Shown here in pieces: positions 51,403-64,000 of a DNA stretch of 64,000 nucleotides (positions within the stretch are counted from its first letter, which is position 1; each line of letters begins with the position of its first letter). The DNA is from JAJFUV01 sp964561215 (lineage in GTDB: Bacteria; Acidobacteriota; Terriglobia; Bryobacterales; Bryobacteraceae). The stretch lies in the NCBI GenBank assembly GCA_964561215.1, contig CAZLOS010000003.1, forward strand, positions 67,637 through 131,636, given 5' to 3'. The notes under the pieces were generated by a model. That model ran no database searches. It saw nothing but the letters and a program-made list of their open reading frames with translations, and was not told the DNA's origin. Both the position numbers and the translations under genes were made by a program.

Positions 51403-53412
51403 ATGCGGACTTCCGGGCGGCTCTGCCTTCTTTTCTGCCTGTCGGTGAGCGTTCAGGCCGGCATCATTGAAACCGAAAACGGCAGTTTTCGAGTCAGGTT
51501 CAGTTCGACGGCGGCAACCCCGGCCAGCATAGAATCGGGCGCGGGCGAAACGCGCCGTCTGTGGCTTTCCGAACCCGCCAGACTCGCTTTGCGCAATGAA
51601 GCGACCGGCGCTGCGGGCGACGCCGGGCAACTCGGACTGACGGCCAAGGGCGTCTGGCGCGAGACGGCGGGCGGCCTCGCCTGGGACCTGATGTTTCAGG
51701 GTCAGGGCCCGCGCGCGAGCCACGAAGTGCGCATCGAGTTGCCCCTGCTGGCGCAGAACCTCGAAGTCTTCCTTCCCGGCGATGATGGCGTCGTAAAGCT
51801 CAGCGAGCGGCCGGATCACCGGCCGGCGGCTTACGCAACGTATGCCTGGCGCAAAGGAACGCGCCATGTCCTGCCGCTGGTGAGCGTTCTCGACCCGGCC
51901 ACTAACACCGGGCTGACCATCGCCCTTCCCGCCGACGCCAACATCCCGCACTTCCAGGTTGAATGGCGGGGTGCCAGGACGCTGGTGCTTACGCTCGGCC
52001 ATCGCGGCATGGGCGGCGGGAAGCTCTCGCCCCTGCGAGTGCTGTTCTACACGCACGCGGCCGACTACCGCGCCGCGCTCAAAGCGTACGCCGATGCCTT
52101 CCCCGCTTACTTCAGGCCCGGTCTTCCGCGCGGCCCTTACGAGGGTGCGTTCTACTATCACCACATCCAGGCGCATCCGGATTTCGCCGAAATGGCCCGC
52201 CAGGGAGTTCGCTACATCTGGACCAGTTTCTGGTTCACGCACCTGGGAGAGTATCTACCGCGGGAGAGCGAGTGGCATCCGTATACTTACGCCAAGTGGT
52301 GGAAGCTGGGCGAGACCATGAGCGACGCGAAGATCCGCGCCTTTGCCCGCTCCATGCATGAACACGGCGTGGGCGTCTACGCCTACTTCAACGTGACCGA
52401 GTACGGGGGCGCGGGCGGCCAGGGCGGCGACGCGGTCGAAGCGCAGCGCCAGTTGCGCGAGCAATTCGCCGATGCGCTGTTTCGTGACGAAAACGGCAAG
52501 CCGGTGCCCACCTGGGAGGGTTCCCTGGCCATGAATCCCGGCCGCCGCTACTCTTTGTGGCCGCACCTGGAAGAACAGGTCAGGCGCCACATTGAGCGTC
52601 TTCCGGAAATCGACGGCTTTGTGATCGATCGCCTGGATTGGGCCAGCCGCCTGGATTACGCGCACGACGACGGCTTCACCATGGTTGGCAGCCGCCCCGC
52701 CGCAAACATGGCCATGAGCGTGGGAGAGGCCGTACGCGCGGTGTGCCGCATGGCCCACGCCGCGGGCAAGCGTGTCTACGTGAACCAGTTCTACCGCATT
52801 GAAGTGCTGCGGGACGTGGACGGCTACTGCCACGAAAACGACTACCTGCCCGGGCTCGGCTACCTGAGCCCCTACCGCCCGGCCGCCGCCTGGCACCTGC
52901 AGACCGACTACATCAAGGATCCCGCGGCGTTCGAGTCCCATCTGAAGAAACGCTTGCACTGGGCGCTGTTTCCACAGATGATCGCGCGCGAGTTCCCCAT
53001 CTCGCAGCAGAAACCCGACCCGCGGGCGGCGGCATTAATCGACGCCTATGCGCCCCTGTTCGATCCGCTTCGCGGCTGTTCCCAGGTTCTCGCACCACAC
53101 CCTGTCGAGGTGAGCGGCGACAACGATGCCAACCTCTTCGAAACGGCGGACGGCAGCTACGTCATACCAGTCACGTCGAGAACAAGCTTTCTCGCCGCGC
53201 AGGTGCGCGAATCCGTCACCGTCAAGCTGCGCTTGCCCGAGCCCCGGCGGCTTTTGGGAGCCGAGGTGCGCATGCCGGGATCGGCCCCTTCCTCCGCCAG
53301 AATCCGGAGCGCCGGTAATGCCATCGAGATCAACTTCGGCGGCCACGGCGCGGCATCGGTCCTGGTGGTGAAGGGGCGGCAGGGCCGGGCCGGGCGCACA
53401 AAGGCTATGTAA
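51403..53412 (+). CDS. Secreted glycoside-hydrolase-like TIM-barrel protein
   Basis: 669 residues with a signal peptide (LCLLFCLSVSVQA). Residues about 20-250 form a beta-sandwich (carbohydrate-binding or GH31/36-type N-domain); then a barrel: GPYEGAFYYHHIQAHPDFAE, VRYIWTSFWF, FARSMHEHGVGVYAYFNV, PEIDGFVIDRLDWASRLDY with Asp residues in the place of a GH27/31/36-type nucleophile, and YCHENDYLPGL. A C-terminal beta domain completes it. The family cannot be named with certainty; it resembles clan GH-D enzymes acting on alpha-galactosides. AAGGAG lies only one base from the ATG, a short spacing. It stands alone on this strand. Confidence 0.62.
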   Translation: MRTSGRLCLLFCLSVSVQAGIIETENGSFRVRFSSTAATPASIESGAGETRRLWLSEPARLALRNEATGAAGDAGQLGLTAKGVWRETAGGLAWDLMFQGQGPRASHEVRIELPLLAQNLEVFLPGDDGVVKLSERPDHRPAAYATYAWRKGTRHVLPLVSVLDPATNTGLTIALPADANIPHFQVEWRGARTLVLTLGHRGMGGGKLSPLRVLFYTHAADYRAALKAYADAFPAYFRPGLPRGPYEGAFYYHHIQAHPDFAEMARQGVRYIWTSFWFTHLGEYLPRESEWHPYTYAKWWKLGETMSDAKIRAFARSMHEHGVGVYAYFNVTEYGGAGGQGGDAVEAQRQLREQFADALFRDENGKPVPTWEGSLAMNPGRRYSLWPHLEEQVRRHIERLPEIDGFVIDRLDWASRLDYAHDDGFTMVGSRPAANMAMSVGEAVRAVCRMAHAAGKRVYVNQFYRIEVLRDVDGYCHENDYLPGLGYLSPYRPAAAWHLQTDYIKDPAAFESHLKKRLHWALFPQMIAREFPISQQKPDPRAAALIDAYAPLFDPLRGCSQVLAPHPVEVSGDNDANLFETADGSYVIPVTSRTSFLAAQVRESVTVKLRLPEPRRLLGAEVRMPGSAPSSARIRSAGNAIEINFGGHGAASVLVVKGRQGRAGRTKAM

Positions 53413-53507
53413 GCAGTCTGCCGCGCTGGCGGGGAAATCTTAGCGCGCGGTATCATGGTTCGGGGGCGTTTCTGCAAGGCAGGTGACCGGCCTCATACAA
53501 TTGCTCC

Positions 53508-53690
53508 AACAAGCATTGTCGAGGAATTCAGCTCGAAACTGCGTCGGTGTGCAAGCTCCGGCAGCACTAGTTTGCTTTGGAGAAGCCTGAAGGCGCTCGG
53601 CGGGTTCCAACCCTGGTAGGATCGGGGCAACGACTGGGGCGGCACGGCGCGAGCGGTGCGCTCCCTTCGCACATCGGTGGGAAAGTACAC
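53508..53690 (+). ncRNA. Structured intergenic RNA, candidate 6S RNA
   Basis: The 289-base gap between two plus-strand genes has no reading frame of interest but shows RNA features. TACAAT (53496-53501) could be a -10 box, giving a start near 53508 and a transcript close to the 180-base size of 6S RNA. CGTCGGTGTGC (53542-53552) pairs along eleven positions with GCACATCGGTG (53669-53679), three of them G-U, closing a large, mostly open interior. GAGAAGCCTGAA (53580-53591), GGGTTCCAACCC (53602-53613) and GGGGCGGCAC (53636-53645) resemble conserved 3'-strand pieces of 6S RNA. The downstream gene is ymdB, and in several phyla 6S lies near rny-ymdB. The assignment rests on memory of these patterns; another structured RNA is possible. 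Confidence 0.42.
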
Positions 53691-53701
53691 ATACTGAATC
53701 A

Positions 53702-54511
53702 ATGAACATCCTTTTCATCGGGGATATTTTCGCGTCGGCCGGCCGCAACGCCGTCGCCGGACACCTGCAAGAGATCATTTCCTCACGCCATATCGACCTC
53801 GCCGTGGCCAACGCGGAAAATGCCGCCGGAGGCTTCGGCCTCACGCCCCTGGTCACTGAAGAACTGCTCTCCATGGGGCTGGATGTTCTCACCAGCGGCA
53901 ATCACATCTGGGACAAGCGGGAGTTGATGGACTACCTTCCCCGGCAGGAGCGCCTCCTGCGCCCGGCGAATTACTCAAGCGATCTGCCAGGCCGGGGTGT
54001 TTACGTTACAAAAGCCCGCAACGGAGTTTTGTGTGCGATCATCAACCTTCAGGGCCGCACGCACATGCCGATCACGAATTGCCCATTTCGCGAGGCCGAC
54101 CGGATCCTGGCGGAACTGGATCCGGAGGTGAAGGTCCGTTTCGTGGACTTTCATGCCGAGGTCACCAGCGAAAAGATGGCGTTGGGTTGGTACCTGGATG
54201 GACGCGTGACGGCGCTGTTCGGCACGCACACGCACATCGCCACATCCGACACGCGCGTCTTGCCGGGAGGGACGGCATATCAGACCGATGTCGGCATGAC
54301 CGGTTCGTACGACTCCGTCATCGGCGTGGAAAAGCCCGCCGTTCTTCGCCGGTTCCTCACCGCCCTGCCGGTGCGGATGGAGCCGGCCAAAGGTAGTGTG
54401 GAATTGCATGCGGTGATCGTGGAGGCGGACGAACAGATTGGCCGCGCCGTCTCGCTCAGCCGCCTTACTGTGTGTCAGGATGGGACGATCTGGGAGTCGA
54501 GTCGTCCATGA
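53702..54511 (+). CDS. ymdB: YmdB-type (TIGR00282) metallophosphodiesterase
   Basis: 269 residues. Metal-site motifs are NILFIGDIFASAGRNAVAGH, ANAENAAGGFG, SGNHIWDKRE and FGTHTHIATSD, the TIGR00282/YmdB pattern. The Bacillus enzyme hydrolyses 2',3'-cyclic nucleotides and influences biofilm and sporulation; in many genomes it follows rny. It acts in the cytosol. The adjacent diguanylate cyclase gene begins 12 bases after it, so the two nucleotide-signalling proteins are likely co-transcribed. No good Shine-Dalgarno precedes the ATG; the upstream gap holds the structured RNA candidate. Confidence 0.9.
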   Translation: MNILFIGDIFASAGRNAVAGHLQEIISSRHIDLAVANAENAAGGFGLTPLVTEELLSMGLDVLTSGNHIWDKRELMDYLPRQERLLRPANYSSDLPGRGVYVTKARNGVLCAIINLQGRTHMPITNCPFREADRILAELDPEVKVRFVDFHAEVTSEKMALGWYLDGRVTALFGTHTHIATSDTRVLPGGTAYQTDVGMTGSYDSVIGVEKPAVLRRFLTALPVRMEPAKGSVELHAVIVEADEQIGRAVSLSRLTVCQDGTIWESSRP

Positions 54512-54523
54512 GGACTCGTTGGG

Positions 54524-55096
54524 ATGAATTGGTGGACCATCGCTTGCTTGTCGGCAGCCTTGGCAGTGATCGTCTGGCAGTACACGACCTATAGGCGGCG
54601 CTTGAAATTGGCCCAGACGCGGTTGCAGGAAGCGCTGGCCCGCGCAGCCGATGGCCACAATCGCGATCTGCTTACCGGGTTGGAGAGCCGGCGCAGCTTT
54701 GAAAAACGCCTGGATGAGCCCTGCGGCCCCGGGATTGTCGCCGTGCTCGACCTGGACAATTTCCGCCATCTCAACGAAACACTGGGGCACCTGGGCGGAG
54801 ACGAGATTCTGCGCGCGATCGGCCGCCTGCTGCTCGCCTCCATCCGCCAACAGGACCGCGCGTTTCGCTGGGGAGGAGACGAGTTCGTTCTTCTGTTCTC
54901 GGACGTGGGGGAGGATGTGGCCCGCTCGCGCATGTCCTCCATCCAGGAACGGCTGCGGCATTTCCACATCCGCAACTACGGAGAGGTGTCGATCGGCCTC
55001 AGTTGGGGCATCGCCTCCACGGGCGAACGGCCGCTGCGCGAATGTCTGGACAAGGCCGACCGCGCGATGTTCGCATTAAAGCGCAGTCATACGTAG
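54524..55096 (+). CDS. Minimal membrane-anchored diguanylate cyclase (GGDEF)
   Basis: 190 residues: one N-terminal membrane helix (WWTIACLSAALAVIVWQY), a short linker, then a GGDEF domain. The active site RWGGDEFVLLF (GGDEF at 117-121) is intact, as is the product-inhibition site RQQD at 108-111, five residues upstream. It should make cyclic-di-GMP from two GTP at the membrane, with feedback inhibition, and has no visible sensor domain. The stop codon TAG (55094-55096) lies in one arm of a palindrome shared with the rpoC stop. It may serve the NfrB-like MshEN glycosyltransferase, though the genes are about 30 kb apart. Confidence 0.9.
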   Translation: MNWWTIACLSAALAVIVWQYTTYRRRLKLAQTRLQEALARAADGHNRDLLTGLESRRSFEKRLDEPCGPGIVAVLDLDNFRHLNETLGHLGGDEILRAIGRLLLASIRQQDRAFRWGGDEFVLLFSDVGEDVARSRMSSIQERLRHFHIRNYGEVSIGLSWGIASTGERPLRECLDKADRAMFALKRSHT

Positions 55097-55116
55097 GGGT
55101 CGAACTTATCCGACCC

Positions 55117-55120
<4 letters not shown>
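55093..55120. terminator. Palindrome between convergent GGDEF and rpoC genes, containing both stop codons
   Basis: GTAGGGGTCG (55093-55102) and CGACCCCTAC (55111-55120) form a perfect 10-bp stem with an 8-base loop, AACTTATC. The GGDEF stop TAG lies in the left arm and the rpoC stop (TAG on the minus strand, 55117-55119) in the right arm. No T-tract follows on either strand, so it may work as a bidirectional pausing or processing hairpin rather than a classical terminator. Confidence 0.6.
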
Positions 55121-59346
<4,226 letters not shown>

Positions 59347-59381
59347 AGTAGCCTCCTATTTTTTCTCCTGACTTCTCAACG

Positions 59382-62300
59382 TCAGTCCGCCGCCAGCGCC
59401 GTATCCATCGTCTCGCGCGGCGCCTTCATCAATTCCACGTCCAGACACAGCGACTGCAGTTCCCGGATCAGCACGTTGAACGACTCCGGAACACCCGGTT
59501 CCGCCGCCGCTTCGCCCTTGACGATCGCCTCGTAAATCTTCGCACGGCCATAGACGTCGTCCGACTTCGCCGTCAGAAGCTCCTGCAGGACGTAGGCCGC
59601 CCCGTATGCTTCCAGCGCCCAGACTTCCATTTCTCCGAAGCGCTGCCCGCCGAACTGCGCCTTGCCGCCGAGCGGCTGCTGCGTAATCAGCGAGTACGGA
59701 CCGATCGAACGGGCGTGAATCTTGTCGTCGACCAGGTGGGAGAGCTTCAGCATGTAAATGTAGCCCACCGTTACCGGCTGCTCGAACGGCCGTCCCGTCA
59801 TCCCGTCATGCAGCTGGACCTTGCCCGAACTCGGCAGGCCGGCCTCGGAAAGCTGTTTCTTGATATCGCGCTCGGTGGCGCCATCGAACACCGGCGTGGC
59901 AAAGTGCCGGTTCAGGGCGTGCGCGGCCCAGCCGAGGTGCGTTTCGAGAATCTGGCCCACGTTCATGCGCGAAGGAACGCCCAGCGGATTCAACACGATT
60001 TCCACCGGCGTGCCATCGGGCAGGCACGGCATGTCCTCTTCGGGAACGATGCGCGAGATGACGCCCTTGTTGCCGTGGCGGCCGGCCATCTTGTCGCCGA
60101 CGTTCAACTTGCGTTTCATGGCGATGTAAACCTTCACCACCTTGATCACGCCCGGCGGCAGTTCATCGCCCTTCTTCAGTTTCCCGATCTTCTCTTCCGT
60201 GATCTTCTCGAGAACGGCGATCTGACGCGAGGTCATCTCCTCGATCTCGTCGATCTGCTCATTCATCCGCGCGTCCTTGTCCTTCAGCTTCATGCGCTTC
60301 AGGTCGCGGGCGCGCAGGCGTTCGACCACCTCGCGGTTCACTTCCGTACCCTTGGCCAACAATTTCTTATTGGTCTTTTCGTCGTGCAGGTCCGCCAGCA
60401 GTTGCTTGCCGCCGAACAGCGTCGCCAGCCGCTTGGCGCGCTCATCGTTCAGAATGCGCTTCTCGTCTTCCAGGTTGAGGTGCAAACGCTCGACCTGCGA
60501 CTCCTGGATAGCCTTCGAGCGTTCGTCCAGTTCGGCACCCTTGCGCGAAAACACCTTGCAGTCCACGACCGTGCCTTCAATGCCCGGCGGGCAGTACAGC
60601 GAGGCGTCCTTCACATCGCCGGCTTTCTCGCCGAAGATAGCGCGCAGCAGTTTTTCTTCCGGGGTAAGCTGGGTCTCGCCCTTGGGCGTTACTTTGCCCA
60701 CCAGGATGTCGCCCGGCTTCACGGTGGCCCCGACGCGAATGATGCCGCTCTCGTCCAGGTTGCGCAGGAAGTTCTCGGCGATGTTCGGAATGTCGCGCGT
60801 GATCTCCTCGGGCCCCAGCTTCGTGTCGCGGCCTTCGATCTCAAACTCTTCGATGTGGATCGAGGTGTAGTAGTCCTCGCGGACGAGCTTCTCGCTGACC
60901 ACGATGGCGTCTTCGAAGTTGTACCCGCGCCAGGGCATGAACGCCGCCAGGACGTTCCGGCCCAGCGCCAGTTCGCCGGCATCCGTGCAAGGCCCGTCGG
61001 CCAATACGTCGCCCTTCTTCACCCGCTGTCCCATCTGCACGATGGGCTTCTGCGTGATGCACGTGTTCTGGTTGGAGCGCTTGAACTTGATGAGCTGGTA
61101 AATGTCGGCGCCGACCTCGCGCGACATCTGGCCTTCCTGGATGTTGCCTTCCACGCGCACGATGATGCGCTCGGAGTCCACCGAGTCGACCACGCCGCTG
61201 CGCTTGCAAATGACCACCGCGCCCGAATCCCGCGCCGTCACACGTTCCATGCCGGTGCCGATCAGGGGTGCCTCGGCCCGCAGCAGCGGCACCGCCTGCC
61301 GTTGCATGTTAGACCCCATCAATGCGCGGTTGGCGTCGTCGTTTTCCAGGAACGGAATCAGGCTGGCGGCCACCGAGACCAACTGTTTCGGACTGACGTC
61401 CATGTACTCGATCTCGTCGCGTTGCTTCAGCACGAAGTTCCCGGCTTGCCGCGCATTGACGAGGTCCGGAACGATGCGGCCGTCCTCGTCCAGTTCCACG
61501 TTGGCCTGCGCGATGATGTACTTATCCTCTTCCCAGGCCGACAGGTACTGGCAGTGCGCCTCGCACTCGGCGGGCTGCTTCTTAGCGCTCAATTCGCGGT
61601 TGGCTTTGAGCACGGCGCCGCGGGAGGTCACGTCCCCCACCTTGAAGTTCGTATCGCCGGGGTTGGTGATCTTCACCTCGTCCACCACCACGCCGTCGAT
61701 CACTCGCCGGTACGGGCTCTCAATGAAGCCGTATTCGTTGATGCGCGCGTAGCAGGAAAGCGAAGAGATCAGGCCGATGTTCGGGCCTTCGGGAGTCTCG
61801 ATCGGGCAGATGCGCCCATAGTGCGTCGGGTGCACATCGCGGACTTCGAAGCCGGCGCGCTCGCGCGACAGCCCGCCCGGTCCCAACGCCGACAAGCGGC
61901 GCTTGTGGGTGATCTCCGACAGCGGATTGGTCTGATCCATGAACTGCGACAACTGGCTGGATCCGAAGAACTCCCGGATGGCCGCCATCACCGGCTTGGC
62001 GTTTACCAGGTCGTGCGGCATCGCCGTCGACATCTCCTGGTAAACCGACATCTTTTCCTTGATGGCCCGCTCCATGCGCACCAGCCCGATGCGGAACTGG
62101 TTCTCCAGCAATTCGCCCACCGCCCGCACGCGGCGGTTGCCCAGGTGGTCGATGTCGTCCACCGCGCCGATGCCTTTGCGCAGACGTAACAGGTAGCGAA
62201 TCGTATCGCAGAAATCGGCCTGGTCCAGGACCTTCCGGTTCAGAGGGTCTTTCTTCTTATTGTTGTTCTCCTCGCTCTCGAGCCAGCCCGGAGGCGCATA

Positions 62301-63734
62301 GTCCACCCGGTCATGCAGCTTGATGTTGAACTTCATGCGGCCCACGCGCGAAAAATCGTATTTGCGCGGGTCGAAGAACATTCCCTGGAAGAGCTGCGTG
62401 GCCGTGTCCAAAGTTGGAGGATCGCCGGGACGCAGTTTGCGGTAAATCTCCAGCAGCGCGTCTTTCTGCGTCTTGACAGGATCCTTGCGCAGCGTGGCGG
62501 AAATCACGTTGCTCACATCGTCGCGATCCGGGAAGAAGACCTCGAAGCTGGGAATCTCGCATTCCATCAGGCGTCCCAGCACGACGGTGGTGAGTTCCTG
62601 GTTGGCCTCGCACAACACTTCCCCCGTCGCCATGTCGACGACGTCGGTCGTGAGGTACGCGCCCTCCATGTCGTTGGGCGCCACTTCCACCTGTTCGATC
62701 TTGTGCTTCTGCAGTTCCTTCAGCAGGCTCGGCGTGATCTTCTTGCCCTGCGCGACGATCGTTTCGCCCGACCGCGTCGTGATGGCGTGCGACAACCGCA
62801 TGCCCGCCAAGCCCGGCGATACCTGCCAGAACAGCTTCTTGTCGCGGATGTTGATCTTGTCGATCTTGTAGAAGGTGCGCAGGATCTCTTCGTCAGTCTT
62901 CAGGCCCAACGCACGCAGGAACACGGTTCCGTAAAACTTCCGCTTGCGGTCGATGCGCACGTGCAGAAGGTTCTTGTTGTCGTACTCGAACTCCACCCAA
63001 CTTCCGCGGTAGGGGATGATCTTGCCCAGGAAGTACCCCTGGGCCGGCTGTCTCTCAAAAAACACGCCCGGAGAACGGTGCAACTGGCTGACGATCACGC
63101 GTTCGGTGCCGTTGATGATGAACGTGCCATTGTCGGTCATCAGCGGGATCTCCCCGAAGAAGACCTCCTGCTCTTTGATATCGCGGACCGTGCGGGCGCC
63201 TGTTTCCTCGTCTTTGTCGTAGACCGTCAGACGGATCGTGACCTTCAGCGGAGCGGCGTAAGTCATGCTCCGCTCCTCGCACTCCGCGACGTCGTACTTG
63301 AGCTGCAATCCCACCGGGTCGCCGCAGCGGTTGCAGAATGTCACGATGTTCTTGTTGAAGGTTCCGCACCGCGGGCAGAGCACATCTCCCGCCAGAAATG
63401 GATCGGTGCGGATAGTGGCCCCGCAACTCGGATTCCGGCAGGTCGAGCGCAGATGATGCAACCCCTTCAGATTCCCGCACTTGCATTCCCAATTACCAAT
63501 CGCATAGTCGACAAACTCGAGCTGCGACAGGCCCCGGAAATCGGTGATGGGGAAGACGGAGCTAAAAACGCTTTCCAAGCCCGTGTCTTCGCGCTCGCTC
63601 GGCAGAAGGTCCATCTGCAGGAAGCGCTCATAGGACTGTTTCTGGACTTCGATCAGGTTCGGGATCGCTATGGAAGCCTTAATCTTAGAGAAGTCAATTC
63701 GTCCACGGGGGGCGCCACTCGCCTGATTTTGCAT
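59382..63734 (-). CDS. rpoB: DNA-directed RNA polymerase beta subunit with N-terminal zinc-ribbon-like insertion
   Basis: 1450 residues, about 100 longer than the E. coli protein; start ATG 63734 with GGAG six bases upstream. Core motifs are intact: SSQLSQFMDQTNPLSEITHK and RRLSALGPGGLSRERAGFEV in the rifampicin pocket, with the key Gln, Asp, His, Arg and Ser unchanged, so sensitivity to rifampicin is expected; GRHGNKG and HAVDD-type downstream regions are present as GDKMAGRHGNKGVISRIVPE and HLVDDKIHARSIGPYSLI. Between residues 81 and 145 an extra Cys-rich block interrupts the beta1 lobe just before LKYDVAECEERS (eight Cys at 84, 86, 99, 104, 120, 123, 134 and 137). Upstream, rplL would be expected but is not within the 266 bases shown. 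Confidence 0.99.
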   Translation of the reverse strand: MQNQASGAPRGRIDFSKIKASIAIPNLIEVQKQSYERFLQMDLLPSEREDTGLESVFSSVFPITDFRGLSQLEFVDYAIGNWECKCGNLKGLHHLRSTCRNPSCGATIRTDPFLAGDVLCPRCGTFNKNIVTFCNRCGDPVGLQLKYDVAECEERSMTYAAPLKVTIRLTVYDKDEETGARTVRDIKEQEVFFGEIPLMTDNGTFIINGTERVIVSQLHRSPGVFFERQPAQGYFLGKIIPYRGSWVEFEYDNKNLLHVRIDRKRKFYGTVFLRALGLKTDEEILRTFYKIDKINIRDKKLFWQVSPGLAGMRLSHAITTRSGETIVAQGKKITPSLLKELQKHKIEQVEVAPNDMEGAYLTTDVVDMATGEVLCEANQELTTVVLGRLMECEIPSFEVFFPDRDDVSNVISATLRKDPVKTQKDALLEIYRKLRPGDPPTLDTATQLFQGMFFDPRKYDFSRVGRMKFNIKLHDRVDYAPPGWLESEENNNKKKDPLNRKVLDQADFCDTIRYLLRLRKGIGAVDDIDHLGNRRVRAVGELLENQFRIGLVRMERAIKEKMSVYQEMSTAMPHDLVNAKPVMAAIREFFGSSQLSQFMDQTNPLSEITHKRRLSALGPGGLSRERAGFEVRDVHPTHYGRICPIETPEGPNIGLISSLSCYARINEYGFIESPYRRVIDGVVVDEVKITNPGDTNFKVGDVTSRGAVLKANRELSAKKQPAECEAHCQYLSAWEEDKYIIAQANVELDEDGRIVPDLVNARQAGNFVLKQRDEIEYMDVSPKQLVSVAASLIPFLENDDANRALMGSNMQRQAVPLLRAEAPLIGTGMERVTARDSGAVVICKRSGVVDSVDSERIIVRVEGNIQEGQMSREVGADIYQLIKFKRSNQNTCITQKPIVQMGQRVKKGDVLADGPCTDAGELALGRNVLAAFMPWRGYNFEDAIVVSEKLVREDYYTSIHIEEFEIEGRDTKLGPEEITRDIPNIAENFLRNLDESGIIRVGATVKPGDILVGKVTPKGETQLTPEEKLLRAIFGEKAGDVKDASLYCPPGIEGTVVDCKVFSRKGAELDERSKAIQESQVERLHLNLEDEKRILNDERAKRLATLFGGKQLLADLHDEKTNKKLLAKGTEVNREVVERLRARDLKRMKLKDKDARMNEQIDEIEEMTSRQIAVLEKITEEKIGKLKKGDELPPGVIKVVKVYIAMKRKLNVGDKMAGRHGNKGVISRIVPEEDMPCLPDGTPVEIVLNPLGVPSRMNVGQILETHLGWAAHALNRHFATPVFDGATERDIKKQLSEAGLPSSGKVQLHDGMTGRPFEQPVTVGYIYMLKLSHLVDDKIHARSIGPYSLITQQPLGGKAQFGGQRFGEMEVWALEAYGAAYVLQELLTAKSDDVYGRAKIYEAIVKGEAAAEPGVPESFNVLIRELQSLCLDVELMKAPRETMDTALAAD

Positions 63735-64000
63735 TTTCCACTCCTCAAGGGCCGATCGAGACGGCTCTGATTTCAGCGTAAGAATTCAAACACGAAAGCG
63801 GGTCGCCTGAGCACAAGTCGAGGCCACCCGCTAAAGTTCTGAAATATAGTCAAGGGTCGATGGAATTCCGGCACACAGTCGACGGGATGCGAACAAAAAC
63901 AACTCAATAGCCGGATGAGAGCGAACCGCCCGACGCCCGGCTCCCCCTCAAACAACTTGTACCCAATACCCTTCCCAGTAGCACGGAACAGACTACCACC
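63735..64000. other. Upstream region of rpoB, no convincing gene
   Basis: 266 bases to the window edge. On the minus strand (rpoB sense) a hairpin forms from AGCGGGT and ACCCGCT (arms 63797-63803 and 63826-63832) with an inner GCCT/AGGC stem, 60-odd bases before the rpoB start, and another possible stem AGCCGG/CCGGCT near 63905-63945 precedes a GTTGTTTTTG stretch. These could be leader or terminator structures between rplL and rpoB. An open frame at 63773-63955 continues to the edge but has no ribosomal-protein character. Confidence 0.5.

Noticed and set aside
53413..53701. Signal recognition particle RNA, tmRNA or tRNA in the gap before ymdB
   Set aside because: No GGAAGCAGCC-type SRP loop, no cloverleaf and no tRNA-like ends were found; 6S-like features fit better, though not conclusively.
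59715..62189. Very long open frame on the plus strand over rpoB (and a similar one at 55174-56811 over rpoC)
   Set aside because: These mirror the strongly biased GC-rich codons of rpoB and rpoC; their translations are Arg/His/Leu-rich with no domain, while the minus strand has all polymerase motifs.
63773..63955. Open minus-strand frame running to the window edge upstream of rpoB
   Set aside because: It shows no similarity to L7/L12 or another ribosomal protein, overlaps hairpins, and has no ribosome binding site; insufficient evidence for a gene.

Overview
The window is a GC-rich bacterial chromosome segment, most likely from an Acidobacteriota member of the Solibacter/Bryobacter group. 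The pointers are a secreted protein with the 'Solibacter C-terminal' (TIGR03437-type) domain, an Oar-like TonB-dependent receptor, many secreted glycan-active enzymes with Tat-type leaders, several Gfo/Idh/MocA oxidoreductases, a YfhO-like membrane protein, and an RpoB with a cysteine-rich N-terminal insertion that I recall from acidobacterial RpoB proteins. The lineage is inferred from protein families; no rRNA or tRNA gene was seen.

Layout. 1-5107 (+): the C-terminal part of a TonB-dependent receptor, a perfect terminator, then a PL22-like oligogalacturonate lyase and a GH95-like glycosidase, resembling a plant-polysaccharide utilisation locus. 5134-11792 (-): a tight six-gene cluster (ABC-2 permease, Tat-exported TIM-barrel protein, a Tat-exported and a cytoplasmic Gfo/Idh oxidoreductase, DUF4214-methyltransferase, secreted BNR propeller). 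11870-15044: dCMP deaminase, a decayed YfhO-like gene with two frameshifts, and a class I aldolase. 15164-15444: a strong promoter driving a small secreted eight-cysteine protein. 15581-21380 (+): the operon aroC-def-fmt-argJ-FG-GAP propeller. 21366-28741: SGNH hydrolase and NfrB-like glycosyltransferase (-), then phosphoesterase, Mn-type superoxide dismutase, a small membrane protein, an MFS carrier and a TIM-barrel enzyme (+).

28916-36131 (-): TIGR03437 protein, ntrX-ntrY-like two-component system, tpiA and deoB. 36170-39070 (+): GH106-like rhamnosidase. 39087-45067 (-): czcCBA-type heavy-metal efflux operon led by a His/Cys-rich small protein. 45166-47427 (+): a second Tat/cytoplasmic pair of Gfo/Idh oxidoreductases. 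47471-51278 (-): yebC-ruvC followed by three exported proteins (unknown, TlpA-like, SagB-like flavoprotein). 51403-55096 (+): a glycosidase-like protein, a structured intergenic region that may encode 6S RNA, ymdB and a minimal diguanylate cyclase. 55117-63734 (-): rpoC and rpoB, convergent with the cyclase across a palindrome that holds both stop codons.

Together the genes describe a soil-type heterotroph that degrades plant polysaccharides (PL22, GH95-, GH106- and other glycosidase-like proteins plus a TonB-type receptor and an ACS-type carrier), makes surface polysaccharide probably under cyclic-di-GMP control (NfrB-like GT2-MshEN protein, GGDEF protein), and exports metals and redox proteins. 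The less explained elements are the eight-cysteine mini-protein, the six-gene minus-strand cluster, the exported redox trio behind ruvC, the His/Cys peptide heading czcCBA, and the RpoB zinc-ribbon insertion.
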